This document shows positions 25,931 through 36,609 of a DNA stretch of 58,542 bases, piece after piece. The DNA is from Chromera velia (lineage: Eukaryota > Sar > Chromeraceae). Within the stretch, counting starts at the first letter, position 1; each line of letters begins with the position of its first letter. The stretch spans positions 94,902 to 153,443 of the forward strand of contig JAHBMJ010005341.1 in assembly GCA_018398765.1 (NCBI GenBank), read 5' to 3'. The position numbers were made by a program, and so were the translations under genes. A model generated the notes under the pieces. The model was not told the origin of the DNA. It was given only the letters and a program-made list of their open reading frames with translations, and did not search any database.

Positions 25931-27394
25931 GAGGGAGGGGGAAGAGAGAGAGAGAAGCAGAAAGACCCTCAAGTCCGGATGGTTGTAGTCGACGCCCGTG
26001 TCCACCACTCCAACCTGCAGGCAGCCAGGCTCGCTTGTTCAAAAGCAGACAAGAAAGAAACACACATGCGGACAAGACAGGAAAAGAAAAGGCAAAGAGG
26101 AAGAATCCCAAATACACCGAGTGTGAATTAGCAAATTAAGACCTAGGAGAAGTATGGGCAAACGAGAAAGAGACAGCGACACACGAGACAAGCAAGCCCG
26201 CGTTCTTCAGGAAGGCCCACTCCACTCAGGCAGAAAAGCATGTGATCAGACAAATGGCCAGACAGGGAGGCGAACAAGCGGACGGACAAATGAACGAATC
26301 ACTTGATGAAAGGAAAAAAGCGTTGAAATAACAGAAAATACGGGGAGGACGTACACAAACTGACTGACCACAATCTGTTGGGATTGTTGCCTGCCCTCTG
26401 TGGAGAATCTGAGACCCCAGGCCAGATGGGCGTTCAAGTCGAATTCCTGAGATGACATCATGGCCCACTGTTCAGGAAACCGTGGGTCACTTGGAGTTCT
26501 TTGCTTCTGCAGTCTTCGTCTGTTGCTACTTTTCTCCTGTTCCTGCTCTTCCCCTTCCCATTCCCCCGAGCTTTCATGCTTTCGTGCTCCAAAAAATTCC
26601 ATTTCCGCACGAGATAGAACCGATCTTTCAACAGGTGTATCTCCGGAATCAACACCGGCTTGATCATGGGCAAAAGCATCACCGACTCCCCCCTTTTCTC
26701 TTTGCCCCCCCCCTCCCGCCTCTTCTTCCCCCCCCTTCAGTTTGTTGGGATCCGAACGGCGTGGAGGTTCCCCTACTCCCTCACCGGAGCTGTATGAAGA
26801 CAAGGCAGACGCTCCCATGACCCCGCCGGTCGTCTTTCCCTCTTCGTTTGAAGAGGAAAAGACTTCTGGCGTCCCGCTTCGTTTCACTTCGACCAGGGGT
26901 TCCCTTCTGATCATGCGATCGAATTCCACTGTCTCAATTGATTCATCTCGAGAGAGAAGGGAAAACGCAGTCAGAGGGTCAACGGCAGAGCTCTCATCCA
27001 AGTACGCAACATCGCAACCAACTCGTGTGAGGTGCTTAATCCTTTTAATTCCCACTGCTTCCCTGTTCGCCAAAAGTTGTCGACGGTGTCGTCTCTGTCG
27101 AGAGAAGACCCCCTCTCCTTCCTCATGGTCCTCTCCCGCCCTTCCCTCCCCCCCCCTTTTTTCCTCCCCCTGTTTTGCCTTATGGTAGCAAAATACAAGA
27201 ACCTGCTTATTCAAGTCAGGATCGTCAAAGTCGGAAGGTCGAATCGGACTCTCAATCGCTTCAGAGAGACGGCGAAGAAAGGAACCCGACATCGCATCCC
27301 CGTCCAACCGCCTGTCTCCTTCACCCCCATCTGTTTCAAAATCTAGCTCAGCGGGTGCGGCCAGCGGAGAAAAACTGGTCGTGACGGCTTTTCC

Positions 27395-27429
<35 letters not shown>

Positions 27430-27682
27430 CACTGCCGAGCTGAAAGGCTGAACCAGGTATGCCACCCGACGGACGGAAGTAGGCGTTCAACGTGATGAGG
27501 GAGCTGCTTGGGTTGTCGACCCTCACCTCCCTCATCACAGGCGCGCTGTCCGACGTCAGGTATCCCTCCACATCCACACGGCTGGTGTCTAGGGTCCATG
27601 AGTGGCCAAACGAAGGAAACAGCAACAGACAAACAACCGAGGCCAGGACAGTCTGTGAGACAGCAAGCCTAGCAACCGACAT
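6067..27682 (-). CDS. Giant secreted subtilisin-like protease with Ig-like/FN3 ectodomain and one membrane span
   Basis: Fourteen exons chain with consistent phase: 27682-26369, 26014-25967, 25477-25339, 24933-24747, 24278-23912, 23632-23165, 22921-21124 (donor GT at 21122), 20590-20342, 20096-19973, 19659-18091, 17803-15656, 15480-12197, 12034-10105, 9789-6067 (TAA). The product is about 5,782 residues. S8 catalytic residues: Asp443 in [13 protein letters not shown], His500 in DGHGTHCAGN, Asn591 in AAAGNFARN, Ser661 in [11 protein letters not shown], plus the [10 protein letters not shown] loop typical of large subtilases. An ectodomain of about 4,000 residues follows, then a membrane helix near residues 4855-4880 and a low-complexity tail. 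Expected role: a cell-surface or secretory-pathway protease. The N-terminal Met used here is the innermost of five in-frame Met codons; the frame is open up to 28117. Substrate unknown. The assembly of exons is my reading and has no transcript support. Confidence 0.9.
8760..8862 (-). other. Single transmembrane helix of the giant protease
   Basis: The stretch [20 protein letters not shown], continuing ASVVGL, is uncharged and long enough to span a membrane. It is followed at once by RRCC and a Lys/Arg-rich run, the expected stop-transfer signal for a type I orientation with the protease outside or in the lumen. Confidence 0.85.
12290..12925 (-). other. Two fibronectin type III domains
   Basis: The first begins [20 protein letters not shown] and has the usual [10 protein letters not shown] core. 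The second begins [10 protein letters not shown], has GYSAFYRAV and ends with [12 protein letters not shown]. They sit near the end of exon 12. A third, weaker FN3-like stretch opens exon 13 (FVAEWKQPL). Confidence 0.8.
20097..20341 (-). repeat. Intron with (GTCA)n running straight from the splice donor
   Basis: Read on the minus strand, the intron starts GTCAGTGAGTCAGTCAG and stays a GTCA/GTGA tetranucleotide repeat for about 80 bp. The exons on both sides join in phase (ends with CG, continues with G). Confidence 0.75.
22922..23164 (-). repeat. Protease intron with (TG)n tract
   Basis: The intron between exons 6 and 7 holds about 40 bp of CA repeats on the plus strand (23041-23078), which is (TG)n in the transcript. 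Donor GCG/GTCAGT and acceptor CTGCAG/G keep phase 0. Confidence 0.75.
23632..26014 (-). other. Subtilisin S8 catalytic domain of the giant protease
   Basis: Exons 2-5, plus the start of exon 6, encode the whole catalytic fold. The codon after the active-site His is split: exon 3 ends CAT G and exon 4 starts GT ACT CAT, giving HGTHCAGN. Exons 4 and 5 join as SHSYGGGGSSSS. All triad residues and the oxyanion Asn are intact, so the enzyme should be active once the pro-region is removed. Confidence 0.9.
25478..25966 (-). repeat. Protease intron 2 filled with compound microsatellites
   Basis: Positions 25629-25960 on the plus strand run CA, GA, CA, then AAAG and GA repeats. The intron is 489 bp, between the Asp exon and the [10 protein letters not shown] exon. 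Apparent open frames through it (Thr/His, Arg/Glu, Ser/Leu strings) are artefacts. Confidence 0.85.
26369..27682 (-). other. Exon 1: signal peptide and pro-region of the protease
   Basis: The innermost start gives [20 protein letters not shown], a typical signal peptide. It is followed by a beta-rich stretch and a poly-Ser run encoded by a (GCT)n/(AGC)n repeat near 27401-27430, then a segment with VLVFCYHK and [12 protein letters not shown], consistent with an inhibitor-I9-like pro-domain. A long acidic and charged linker with [10 protein letters not shown] sites follows, then [11 protein letters not shown] just before the catalytic domain. The pro-domain call rests on position and weak pattern. 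Confidence 0.65.
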
Positions 27683-28117
27683 GCCGGCCCTGCGCAAGTG
27701 TGTGCTTTGCCACCACCGTAATATGTCTTTCACAAGGAAAGTGAAAAACAGGCAAACAACCGAGGCCAGGACAGCCTGTGAGACAGCAAGCCTAGCAACC
27801 GACATGCCGGCCCTGCGCAAGTGTGTGCTTTGCCACCACCGTAATATGTCTTTCACAAGGAAAGTGAAAAACAGGCAAACAACCGAGGCCAGGACAGCCT
27901 GTGAGACAGCAAGCCTAGCAACCGACATGCCGGCCCTGCGCAAGTGTGTGCTTTGCCACCACCGTAATATGTCTTTCACAAGGAAAGTGAAAAACAGGCA
28001 AACAACCGAGGCCAGGACAGCCTGTGAGACAGCAAGCCTAGCAACCGACATGCCGGTCCTGCGCTTGTGTGCGCTTTTCCACCACAGTATATAATATGTC
28101 TTTGACACGGAAAGCAA
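27630..28117 (-). repeat. Four-copy 123-bp tandem repeat carrying start codon and signal peptide
   Basis: The anchor CAAGCCTAGCAACCGACATG recurs at 27664, 27787, 27910 and 28033, exactly 123 bp apart (41 codons). Each copy holds an ATG and [10 protein letters not shown] plus a hydrophobic stretch, all in one open frame with the protease. The middle copies are essentially identical. The outermost copy differs on its distal side and contains TATATAATATG. In-frame ATGs lie at 27682, 27805, 27928 and 28051. Confidence 0.95.
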
Positions 28118-28944
28118 AAGATGAGTTCAGGCCACCATGATCCAATCAAGTTCTTCTGAAGATAATCTAGTGGGCTCTATATTAATATCATGGGAGGCGT
28201 GAGTCATCACCTGACCTTTTCTGAAATCCCTCCCTTAATGAGTTAAGAAAGGTCAGACACTTTGCCTGCATGGAGGACGCGCGAACTCAAAAACGCAGTA
28301 CACGCGTCCCCAACCGGCTCCATAAAGGTAGTGCATGACAGCGTGCGAACGCTCGATCGCGCGATCGATCTCAATTCAAAATTAAGCTTTGCATGCATGC
28401 GACTGAAAGTCGTACACGGAAAAACTCTTTTAAGTGCCACATAGTTGCTTCAAGCACGTTTTCCGGGGCCACGGTACGTATGACGGCAATCTTATTAACG
28501 AGATACACCCAACCAGTTGGGTGAGTGCCTCGGGGGGCCCTTTAGGGGGTCCGCAAATTTGCATGATTGATGCACACCATCGGGGGCTTGGGCATGTCTT
28601 GTGCAGGTGCATGCATGCATGCATGGGGCGGGGGCCACGGCAACGCGCACGAAGTATGCTTTTCGGGACCGCGCGAGCATACACTTGCAACTCCGTGCGA
28701 GCTACTTGAGGGGCACGCATGTGCGATCGCGGCTCCGTGCGAGTTGCTTGAGGGGCACATTTTGGAATCACCGTGGAGATAGAAGCGACCTCCCCCCCGG
28801 CCAAAAAACTGAAAAAATGCGTTATGCGAGTCCGTGCGATCTCAGGGCCTCTCGGCTGATCTCAGCAGAGCTGAGCTGCCCCCCGAGGCGATATCCTACA
28901 GACTTATATAGCACCTCTCCGGGAGTGCATTGGTCCGGTCCTAC
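28118..28944. other. Divergent intergenic region between the protease (-) and the next gene (+)
   Basis: No gene seen. It should hold both promoters. It contains runs of TGCATGCA (28391, 28608-28626), GCGATCGC-type palindromes (28355-28370, 28721) and a 26-bp imperfect direct repeat CTCCGTGCGAG(C/T)T(A/G)CTTGAG at about 28691 and 28732. Confidence 0.55.
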
Positions 28945-30465
28945 ATGATCGACAAACCCGGAGCTTTGAGAGGTTCAAAGGAGAAGATTCTTCGAAACTG
29001 CTGTGTAATTTGCGCTGCTCGACTGTGGAGCTGCCGCAAAGTGACAAGCAACAGTTGTGGACGAGACGACGAGCTTGATACAACAACTGCGTATGTACGG
29101 AGACTTGCTTCTTGTTGAGATTGCTTTCCCGCAGAACCGTCGCCAGCACGAAACGTGAGAAGCAAAAGGCATGATTTACTTCTTCCTTCTTTTTTGTCAC
29201 ATTTTACAGTCACCCATTTCGACCTTTGCACAGAAACCAACCGGGGAAACGGCGTTGCGCGGTTTGCAAACAGGTCAGTCATTCGTCCCCATAACAAACA
29301 TGCACGATTCCACAGGTACTCAAGCGTCCTATTGCACGCACATCAGTCTGCGGTCTCGGAAATGAGAAGAAGCTGACCAGCCCCGCCTTGCATGTCCGTG
29401 TTTGCCTTCTCCATCCGTACACCCAGCTGAGAAGACTTGTGGCCCTCGAAGAGACTTCTGGAAGTCAGGACCCCTTCAAGTGTAACGAGGCCCGTGCATG
29501 CCATGCACCCACCCATGACCCTCGACCATCCCGCACACACGCACTGCCATGAATCCTTACGCGCTCGCGCATTTCCAAGAACCCTGCCCCCCTTTCCCTT
29601 TCTCCCTCGCTCTCTCCCGAAAAGCCTCCCGCACCTATGCATACAACATGCGCATTGCACACTACATATCTACATATATGCCTGAAGGGTGAAATGAAAT
29701 GTGTGCATGCATCTACACACAAATCTCCCACTTCTGAGTTCAATTGCACGCATGGTGCAGCCGAGGAGACCCCTCTCGTGATTCAGAACCCCGGGATCGA
29801 GTCCAAGGCAGATGATCCGGGCACTGAGAAGCTGGAGGACTCTCTGCAGCCCCTCGCCGACTTCCTCCAATTCAACAGAGACAACAACGCCGTACGTCAG
29901 TCGGTCTGCACACTGAGTGGCATGCATTCGCTGACAATGAGTGCAGACTGATGGACGGAAGAGCATCCGAATCGGTTGCCATGCATATCGTGTCTCTTGA
30001 GATGCATTTACAGTAACTCTCGTTCATTCACCCACCCTTTCAACCAACCAGCCGCCCAACCGGCTCTCCAAGAATAAAAACAAACAGAAAGAAAAACCTC
30101 GACTGAGGATGATCACGGGGTGCATGCATGCATAGTGCTTCCTTCAAAGAGAGAACACGAGAGGAGAGGAGACGAGAGGAGAGGAGAGGGCTTACTCCCA
30201 CGGCTCACGATGGAAAGAGAAACGCTGCCAGCTGGAAGGAAGGAAAACAGATGGATAGTTGCCCTGCAGGTCACTTTTTTTTACCCTTCCCAGCCCCGCA
30301 CAATCACCGCGCCACCACAAACAAAAAGCGCCACACAACTTGAGGATTTTGTCTGTCTCTGTCTCATTGCAACTATCAGAGACCGTTGATGGGCTCATTC
30401 CGGAAACGCATATATTCCCCTCCCTTCGCACAACCAGCCATCCAGCCGGCCAGCCAGACAGGCAA

Positions 30466-30500
<35 letters not shown>

Positions 30501-31590
30501 GCCCGACGGACATCCAGACAGATTGGCTGAATGCACCCATCCGACTCGTCCCGTCTGTCTGCCTCCTCTGCCTTTCTTTCCGCTGGTCTTCTGGTGACAC
30601 ACTGAATAGGAGACACACTGCCTTCATGACCTGACATTACATGAATGCTGCGTTCACACCTTCAGTGCTGATCGGTGAACACCCACAAGCCCCTTTCCTC
30701 CTTTGTGTGCGTCCTTCGCTTATGTCACAGCTTGCCTCTTCTTACTGCTGCTCCTCCTCCTTCTTCTGCAGGCCGTGCGACACACAATAGACGCGAGGAA
30801 TTCATACAAGTTGGACCCCATCTCCACTCAGATTAACACTGCACGGCAAGCCGAGAGAGATGTCAGTGCAGCCTGCCTGCGTGGAAGTCTCAAAAGAGTG
30901 ATACGAGGGCATGCGGCTGTAGAGCTGCTCATTCATATCTCTCCATTGCCGTGTCTCGCATGCATTTATTGCAAGCCTCTCTGGTCTGAATTGGGCCGTG
31001 TGGAAGGTAAAAACTAAATTCTGCTTCTCTTGTTCGTTTTTTTTTCTGGTGAGTATGCTGCCGGGTTGGTTTCTCCCTCTCTCTCTCTTCATGCTCGACG
31101 ATGCGTGGTCGGACTTTGGAATGCATGTGTTTGTCACTCTAAAAAGGTGAATTAACAAAACTTGGAAAACCGGACAGACAAAAGAGAAATTGATTGGCGG
31201 GGTTTTGATCAAATTTAAGCAAACGAAATGTTAATAATAGTTTTTTGAATCTGACCGAAAACCCAGAATCTGAATTTTTGACACGGTTGAGGAAAGTATC
31301 CAGAATCTTCTTTGGTGCATGGATGGATGGGCCATCTGGAACTTCGATCCTTCCTCAACATCTTTCCCCCGTCTTTTGCGATGCGATGTATGCAGGCGGT
31401 GCTGGGGTCTGCAGATATCGCTTACTTTTCCGGCATGGACTTTTTGAATGCTCTCTCGGGAGCTCCTCCGCAGGTTGGAGGGGGGGACAGGGTCCAGCAC
31501 GTTGTGAGAACTACTCTCGTTCTTTCCCGGTCTTTCTCTGTCGCGCCCGCTAGCTGTGTCTCCGTGTGTATAAGTGGTGTGTGTGTGTGC

Positions 31591-31630
<40 letters not shown>

Positions 31631-32023
31631 GCACGAAAGCCGATCCTCTGCAGTTCGCTGTAAGGGAACCTAGATTACGTATATCGATCTTCTCCTGTAA
31701 GGGAACCCATCGATGCGTCTGTGTATCGATCTTCTCCTTCCAACGTCAAGCAAGGAGTGGCCGGATTTCACCATGAGCCCTCTTTCAGCCTTGCAGCGTT
31801 TGATGTCTCACCCCTGTCCACTAAACCCTTCTTTATTTTTCAATTGACAGCGGTGCTCCAATACGTTCTATACATATTGCAGGAATACAACACAAGTGAC
31901 GCTCCCCGACAGAACGACAATCTCGCAGTAGGTCTCCGAGTTGACCAGTTGCGTGTTCCTTTCAGGTCTTCAGTAAATCCTTTCATTGACGGATTTTTTG
32001 GGCACCCGCCTTCAGAAAATTAA
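28945..32023 (+). CDS. Small, mostly helical protein of unknown function (spliced)
   Basis: Six exons join in phase: 28945-29094, 29210-29273, 29761-29891, 30772-30861, 31396-31473, 31883-32023, giving about 217 residues. Readable parts are EETPLVIQNPGIESKADDPG, LADFLQFNRDNNA, AVRHTIDARNSYKLDPISTQ, GSADIAYFSGMDFLNALSGA and EYNTSDAPRQNDNLAVGL. An alternative start at 29171 would give a signal-peptide-like MIYFFLLFCHILQSPISTFA with no exon 1. The acceptor at 31852 would add AVLQYVLYILQ but breaks phase with exon 4. I do not recognise the family. The predicted helices and possible leader would fit a small organelle-lumen protein, but that is only a guess. Confidence 0.5.
31579..31631 (+). repeat. 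(GT)n then (GA)n microsatellite
   Basis: Intronic dinucleotide repeats in the unknown helical gene, between its exons 4 and 5. Confidence 0.85.
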
Positions 32024-32942
32024 AAAAAACCATGTTATAATCTTTTTAAGTTTGAAGGTTTTTATTAAGCACAGCCATTCCCATGGTTCGTCCATATAAC
32101 CGAATTTATAACTGATGATTGATTAATTGATTGGTTGATTGATTGATTGACTAGTTGATTGATCAATTGATTGATTAATTGATTGATTGGTGGTGGCCAC
32201 CGTTGCCAAACCCCATAGGTTACGATAGGTAGAGCTAGCGCTGGGCTCGTGGGCGGTGAATCATAACTATAATAACTGCCGGTGGCGTTTATATGAAATA
32301 GTTCGTCATAATACTAGAGTGATTACTACTATGTGACTAGTGACTATTGGTTACTATTTCATTCGTCTTCATATATTATATATTTAATCGATTTTATCTA
32401 GGATTTTATTTATTTATTGATACAAGTTTCATAAACTAAATATGTATAAGTGAAAAGACCGGGTCTTAAACTAATAGTACAGGAGATTCACTTTTTAGAC
32501 TCAGACTTTTAGTCTTTTATAGCGGTGCATGCTAGAGTGCATGGCCACCGGCTACTAATGATCGTGAAGCAACAGCTAGTGAGTGTCTAACTGAGCGACT
32601 CAGTGCTAGGCTATAGCTTCACCTATATATGATCTCAATCTCGTGGCCTCATCGATAGAAGGAGTGTCAGTGTACGTTCTTGCTGCTTGGCCTCTAGATA
32701 GGCCAGTTTGATGCAGTCTAGGATGCAGTACTTTCTGTCTGATTGCATTTGTGCATGCTCTATCGATCCGACGTGCGTACTGTATGCATGTACATACATT
32801 TTTACGTCACCTGCGCTCGCTTTACACGCAGGCCGTGAAGCTTCGACTTGGCATGGATTGACTTGACTTCGTTGGTGCTACTTTACGGTGATTACACCTA
32901 GGATTATACTTTAATATAACCGGAATCCTATCATAATTGGGA

Positions 32943-32970
32943 CCAATTGGCCAACTAGTTGGCCAATTGG
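32943..32970. repeat. Perfect 28-bp palindrome
   Basis: The half-site CCAATTGGCCAACT is followed by its exact reverse complement with no spacer. The words AATTGG or CCAATT recur four more times within 60 bp on either side. Confidence 0.95.
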
Positions 32971-33026
32971 AATCTAAATTTCTTAATTGGAACCCAATTG
33001 GAAATCATTTTTAGTATGCACTAGAG

Positions 33027-33032
<6 letters not shown>

Positions 33033-33057
<25 letters not shown>

Positions 33058-33097
33058 ATGTTCCACCCTAGGGCCTTCCCGCTATGTCTATCTGTCG
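33033..33097 (-). mobile_element. Truncated (TGAT)n-tailed element copy
   Basis: These 65 bp are identical to 51843-51907: a TGAT run followed by ATGTTCCACCCTAGGGCCTT and on to TCTATCTGTCG. After that the two loci diverge. Read on the minus strand this is a short element end followed by an (ATCA)n tail, as expected for a 5'-truncated non-LTR retroelement or SINE. The family is not identified. Confidence 0.6.
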
Positions 33098-33570
33098 TAT
33101 GTAAAAGAAATATTGTAGAAAAGTCTCCTAGCGTCCTTTTACTAATTAAAAAAAATATATAAAACTAAACATCATTCCACTGTAAATTACTCTAGAAATT
33201 ACTCCCACTAACTTAACGTTATTTTAACTCAAACTAAAATGAATTAGAAATTTAGATTTTCAATTGGAAATTTAATTTTTTACTTGGAATTTGTATACGT
33301 TTTAAATTTGAAAATATCTGTCAGACAAGTTTCCATATGCAACCGCTGGCTTGCGGATCGAAGACGCACAAATTAAGCAATTTGATTTCCTCTTCGGCGG
33401 GTTTGACAGTACGTAGCTTAGTACGTAGCGAGCAAAGTCAAAATGTCTATCGATTCCGAGTTAGCAACACTCCTTCCTGTCTATATCGTTAAAGCATGCA
33501 ACCGGACCGGAAACACTTGAGCCATAAAAATGATTCGTGGTCAGGCTTCCCCAGACTTTAAGTCTCGCAG

Positions 33571-35242
33571 CTATAGGTGCATACTGCTGAAGAACTCGAC
33601 CCACTTTTGCGACTTGCGGACCTTCCTCATCGCCATGAACAAGTTTTCTCCGTGAGACCCTTGAGTTGCCTCTGCATTTTTCATCGCTGTCTCAAACTGC
33701 TTCTCGCCCTTCAGTCCGTCAAGTGCTTCACTGTACGCAGGGACCTGCATGCATTCCAGCTAGGACACACATCGGAGCTCCGATGAAGACAGAGGATAGA
33801 CGACAGCTTTCCTGTGCTCACCGATGTTTGCAGAACATTGTTCTTCTCACATTTGCGTAAAGAATTGGGCCGCCCACCCGCAAGAAAACTTTATTTCACT
33901 CACTCACTCACTTTCTCACTCACTCATTTACACACACACACACACACAAAGAGGGAGAGAAAAGGAAGCGGGAGAGAGAGAAACAAACCCGCGTACCCCA
34001 ACACAGAATGCCAGCAAAAGAGCGACGCACATTCCCTTATCTGTATGCACTAAGAAAGACTCATTCTTTTCGCGTTCAGCTTCCCAGACCAGAACATCCA
34101 TACACCATTCAATTTCCCTCCCACGGCTAGCGTTGCCCCCATTGTTGCCCATGCACCCAACGACGTTGTTTCAGAAATCTTCCATGCACATATTCCTTCC
34201 GCAGGCGGCCTTCACCTCCCTCCCGCCGAACGACTGACCACACTCGTCTTCAGGTACATGCCGATGCTCGAAATCTGATCTTGAGCACTCGTCTTGATCA
34301 CCCCTGCTGTCAACCCAGAGTCTCCACCTGCCGCGTCTTCCCGAAAGGAGGAGCCCCACTGCTCCTCTCTTTCCTCCGATACCGCTCCTTCCTCTCCGTG
34401 CTTTCTCTTCGCTCTCCTCTGCCGCTCCCGTTCCTTCTCCAACGCCGCTGAGACTTTCCTCACGCTCTCGTCAATTCTGCGTCTCTCACCCTCCACCCTC
34501 TGAGCCCTCTCGAGAAGAGCCTCTCGACCGACAGCGCAATCTTCAACAAACTGCGAAGGCGCTTGCTGTTGGCCCTGCTGATGGCCATTGAGGAGAGCCA
34601 CGGCTCCCGCCTCGTATCCCAGCCGCACGTGCAGATTCATCAACCCCTGTTCCAGCAATCCCAGTCGCCTCCTCTCCTCCGACAGACACCGCATCTCGGT
34701 CTGCAGCCTCTCGACAACGTCTGCCCCCGCCTTCTCCTCCATCTCTGCTGTACTGACCGTCACCCCTCGACCTGGATGCAGAGGGATCTCCTTGTCCCGC
34801 TTTCTCAGCAAAACCATCACACAAAGAAAGTCACTCCAGAAAACCACAGACGCCAAGCACAACCTGACAGACGCGTGATTGTTTCATTCATCGATTGCGT
34901 GCGTGAGTAAGTAGAATGACAGAAATTAAGAGCGGAGAATCAGTGGAGACAAACAGAGAGCAAACAGGCGAGAGCAGGGATACATGGGTGACTTTCTTTC
35001 CGAATGGACAAAGGAGGGATTGCATGTGTGTTCTCACAAGAGAAAAGGACGCACGGAAGCCCCCCCCCCCCTTAGCCTACTTGTCCACTCGATGCTGCAC
35101 GTGACTCCAATCCCAACAAGGGCGGGCGTCCTCACTCTCCTCTGCTTCCCCGAGACACGCTGCAAGCTCCTGCACATGCACATGTGGATGCAAAAGCGCA
35201 GAAACGTCAATCCGTACGTACTTTTCCCTCCCCCCGCCTCCA

Positions 35243-35275
<33 letters not shown>

Positions 35276-36089
35276 TAACACCAAACCGCTTCATCCTGAC
35301 CAAGAGAAAACAAAACAGAACAAACAGAACAGACCTTCACTGCCCCCTGGAGAACAAAAGCATAGAACCAAAGAAACGTCTCGGTCAGCCTCTCTCGTCT
35401 CCGACCAGCCTCACACAGGGGAAGAGAAAGCGGAGGCTCATTGCCGGTTTCCTTCGCCCCGCTTCCAGGGGAGCCGTCTGAAATTCCAACAGACGGATCG
35501 GAAGAATAAGCTGCAGCAGGAAGAAGAAAAGGGCGAGCCTCCCTCTACGTGCAGGCGCGACCAGAGGCCCCAGTCGCGTTGGAGGGTGCCAAGAAGGAAG
35601 AAGAGCAGAGAGCATGAAAGAGAGAAAGAGAGAAAGAGAGAGAGAACGAAAGAAGGAAGGACAAACAGAGGAAAAGAGAGAGATGAAGAAAGAAAGGAAG
35701 GAAGGAAGAAAGGAAGGAATAGAGACTGAAGGAGAGAACGAAGGAGAGGAACGCGCAAAGGGAGGGGGGAGCGGAGACAAGACAAGAGAGGGAAAATTTG
35801 AGTCACAGAATATTGGCAAATGGCAGGCTGAAAGAAAGGCCCGGGAGAGTTCGAACACCCCCCGTTGCCTGCCACAGCTGAGACCCAAACAAACACACAC
35901 ACCCTCGCCTCCCATTCGACTGGCCTGCCGCCCCACCGCACAGTTTGTACATGATGAACGCTCCAAGTTTGGCCGCCAAAGACAAGCTCTCAGAGGGGAC
36001 GGGGAGGCCTCTTGGAGAGGAGACGAAAGAAAACCCATCCAAGTAAGAGTCCAAATCTGTGTGTGCAAAGTCAGGCGGAGAAACACATA

Positions 36090-36124
<35 letters not shown>

Positions 36125-36578
36125 AGAGAGAGAACTGCCGAGCCTGTTCCAGGAAGGACGGAAACCGAGAGAGAGCGAGAGTGAGAGAAGCCAGTGCCCC
36201 TTGGAATTTCCATGGTTGAAAATTGCATGAGTGCATGCATGGCTGCTTCTTCAGCGTTCAAAAATGATTGCCGTTTCTCGACCTGACCAGGGCATCGTAT
36301 GAAAAGCCAGGTGCCTCACTCATTCACTTACTCACTAGCTCAGACCAAGCGCCACAGACAGAGTCACTAAAAGGGCAGAAAGAAAGAAAGAAAGAAAGAA
36401 AGAAACGCCGAAGACTGACCACGAAGCAGTTTTAGCGCGTCTACAGGTGGGTTCTGTTTGCCGTTTCGCCAGATTGGTCGCGCGTGTGCAGGAGGGAAGG
36501 AGAAAGAGAGGGGGCAACAGAGAGGGTGCTCTTCATGGGGACTTGAGAAGTTGTGAGTCAGCAGCCAGACGCACATGC

Positions 36579-36609
<31 letters not shown>

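Larger units (their letters stand above)
32024..33570. other. AT-rich intergenic region with palindrome and (TGAT)n tracts
   Basis: No gene seen. It lies between the 3' ends of a plus and a minus gene. It contains (TGAT)n tracts (32105-32195 and 33029-33058), a perfect 28-bp palindrome (32943-32970) in a field of AATTGG/CCAATT words, and a fragment identical to part of the element at 51843. Confidence 0.65.

Noticed and set aside
29343-29660. Minus-strand frame (GHKSSQLGVRMEKANTDMQG) as a gene
   Set aside because: It lies in an intron of the plus-strand gene and no flanking exon with matching phase could be found on the minus strand. Kept only as a weak possibility.
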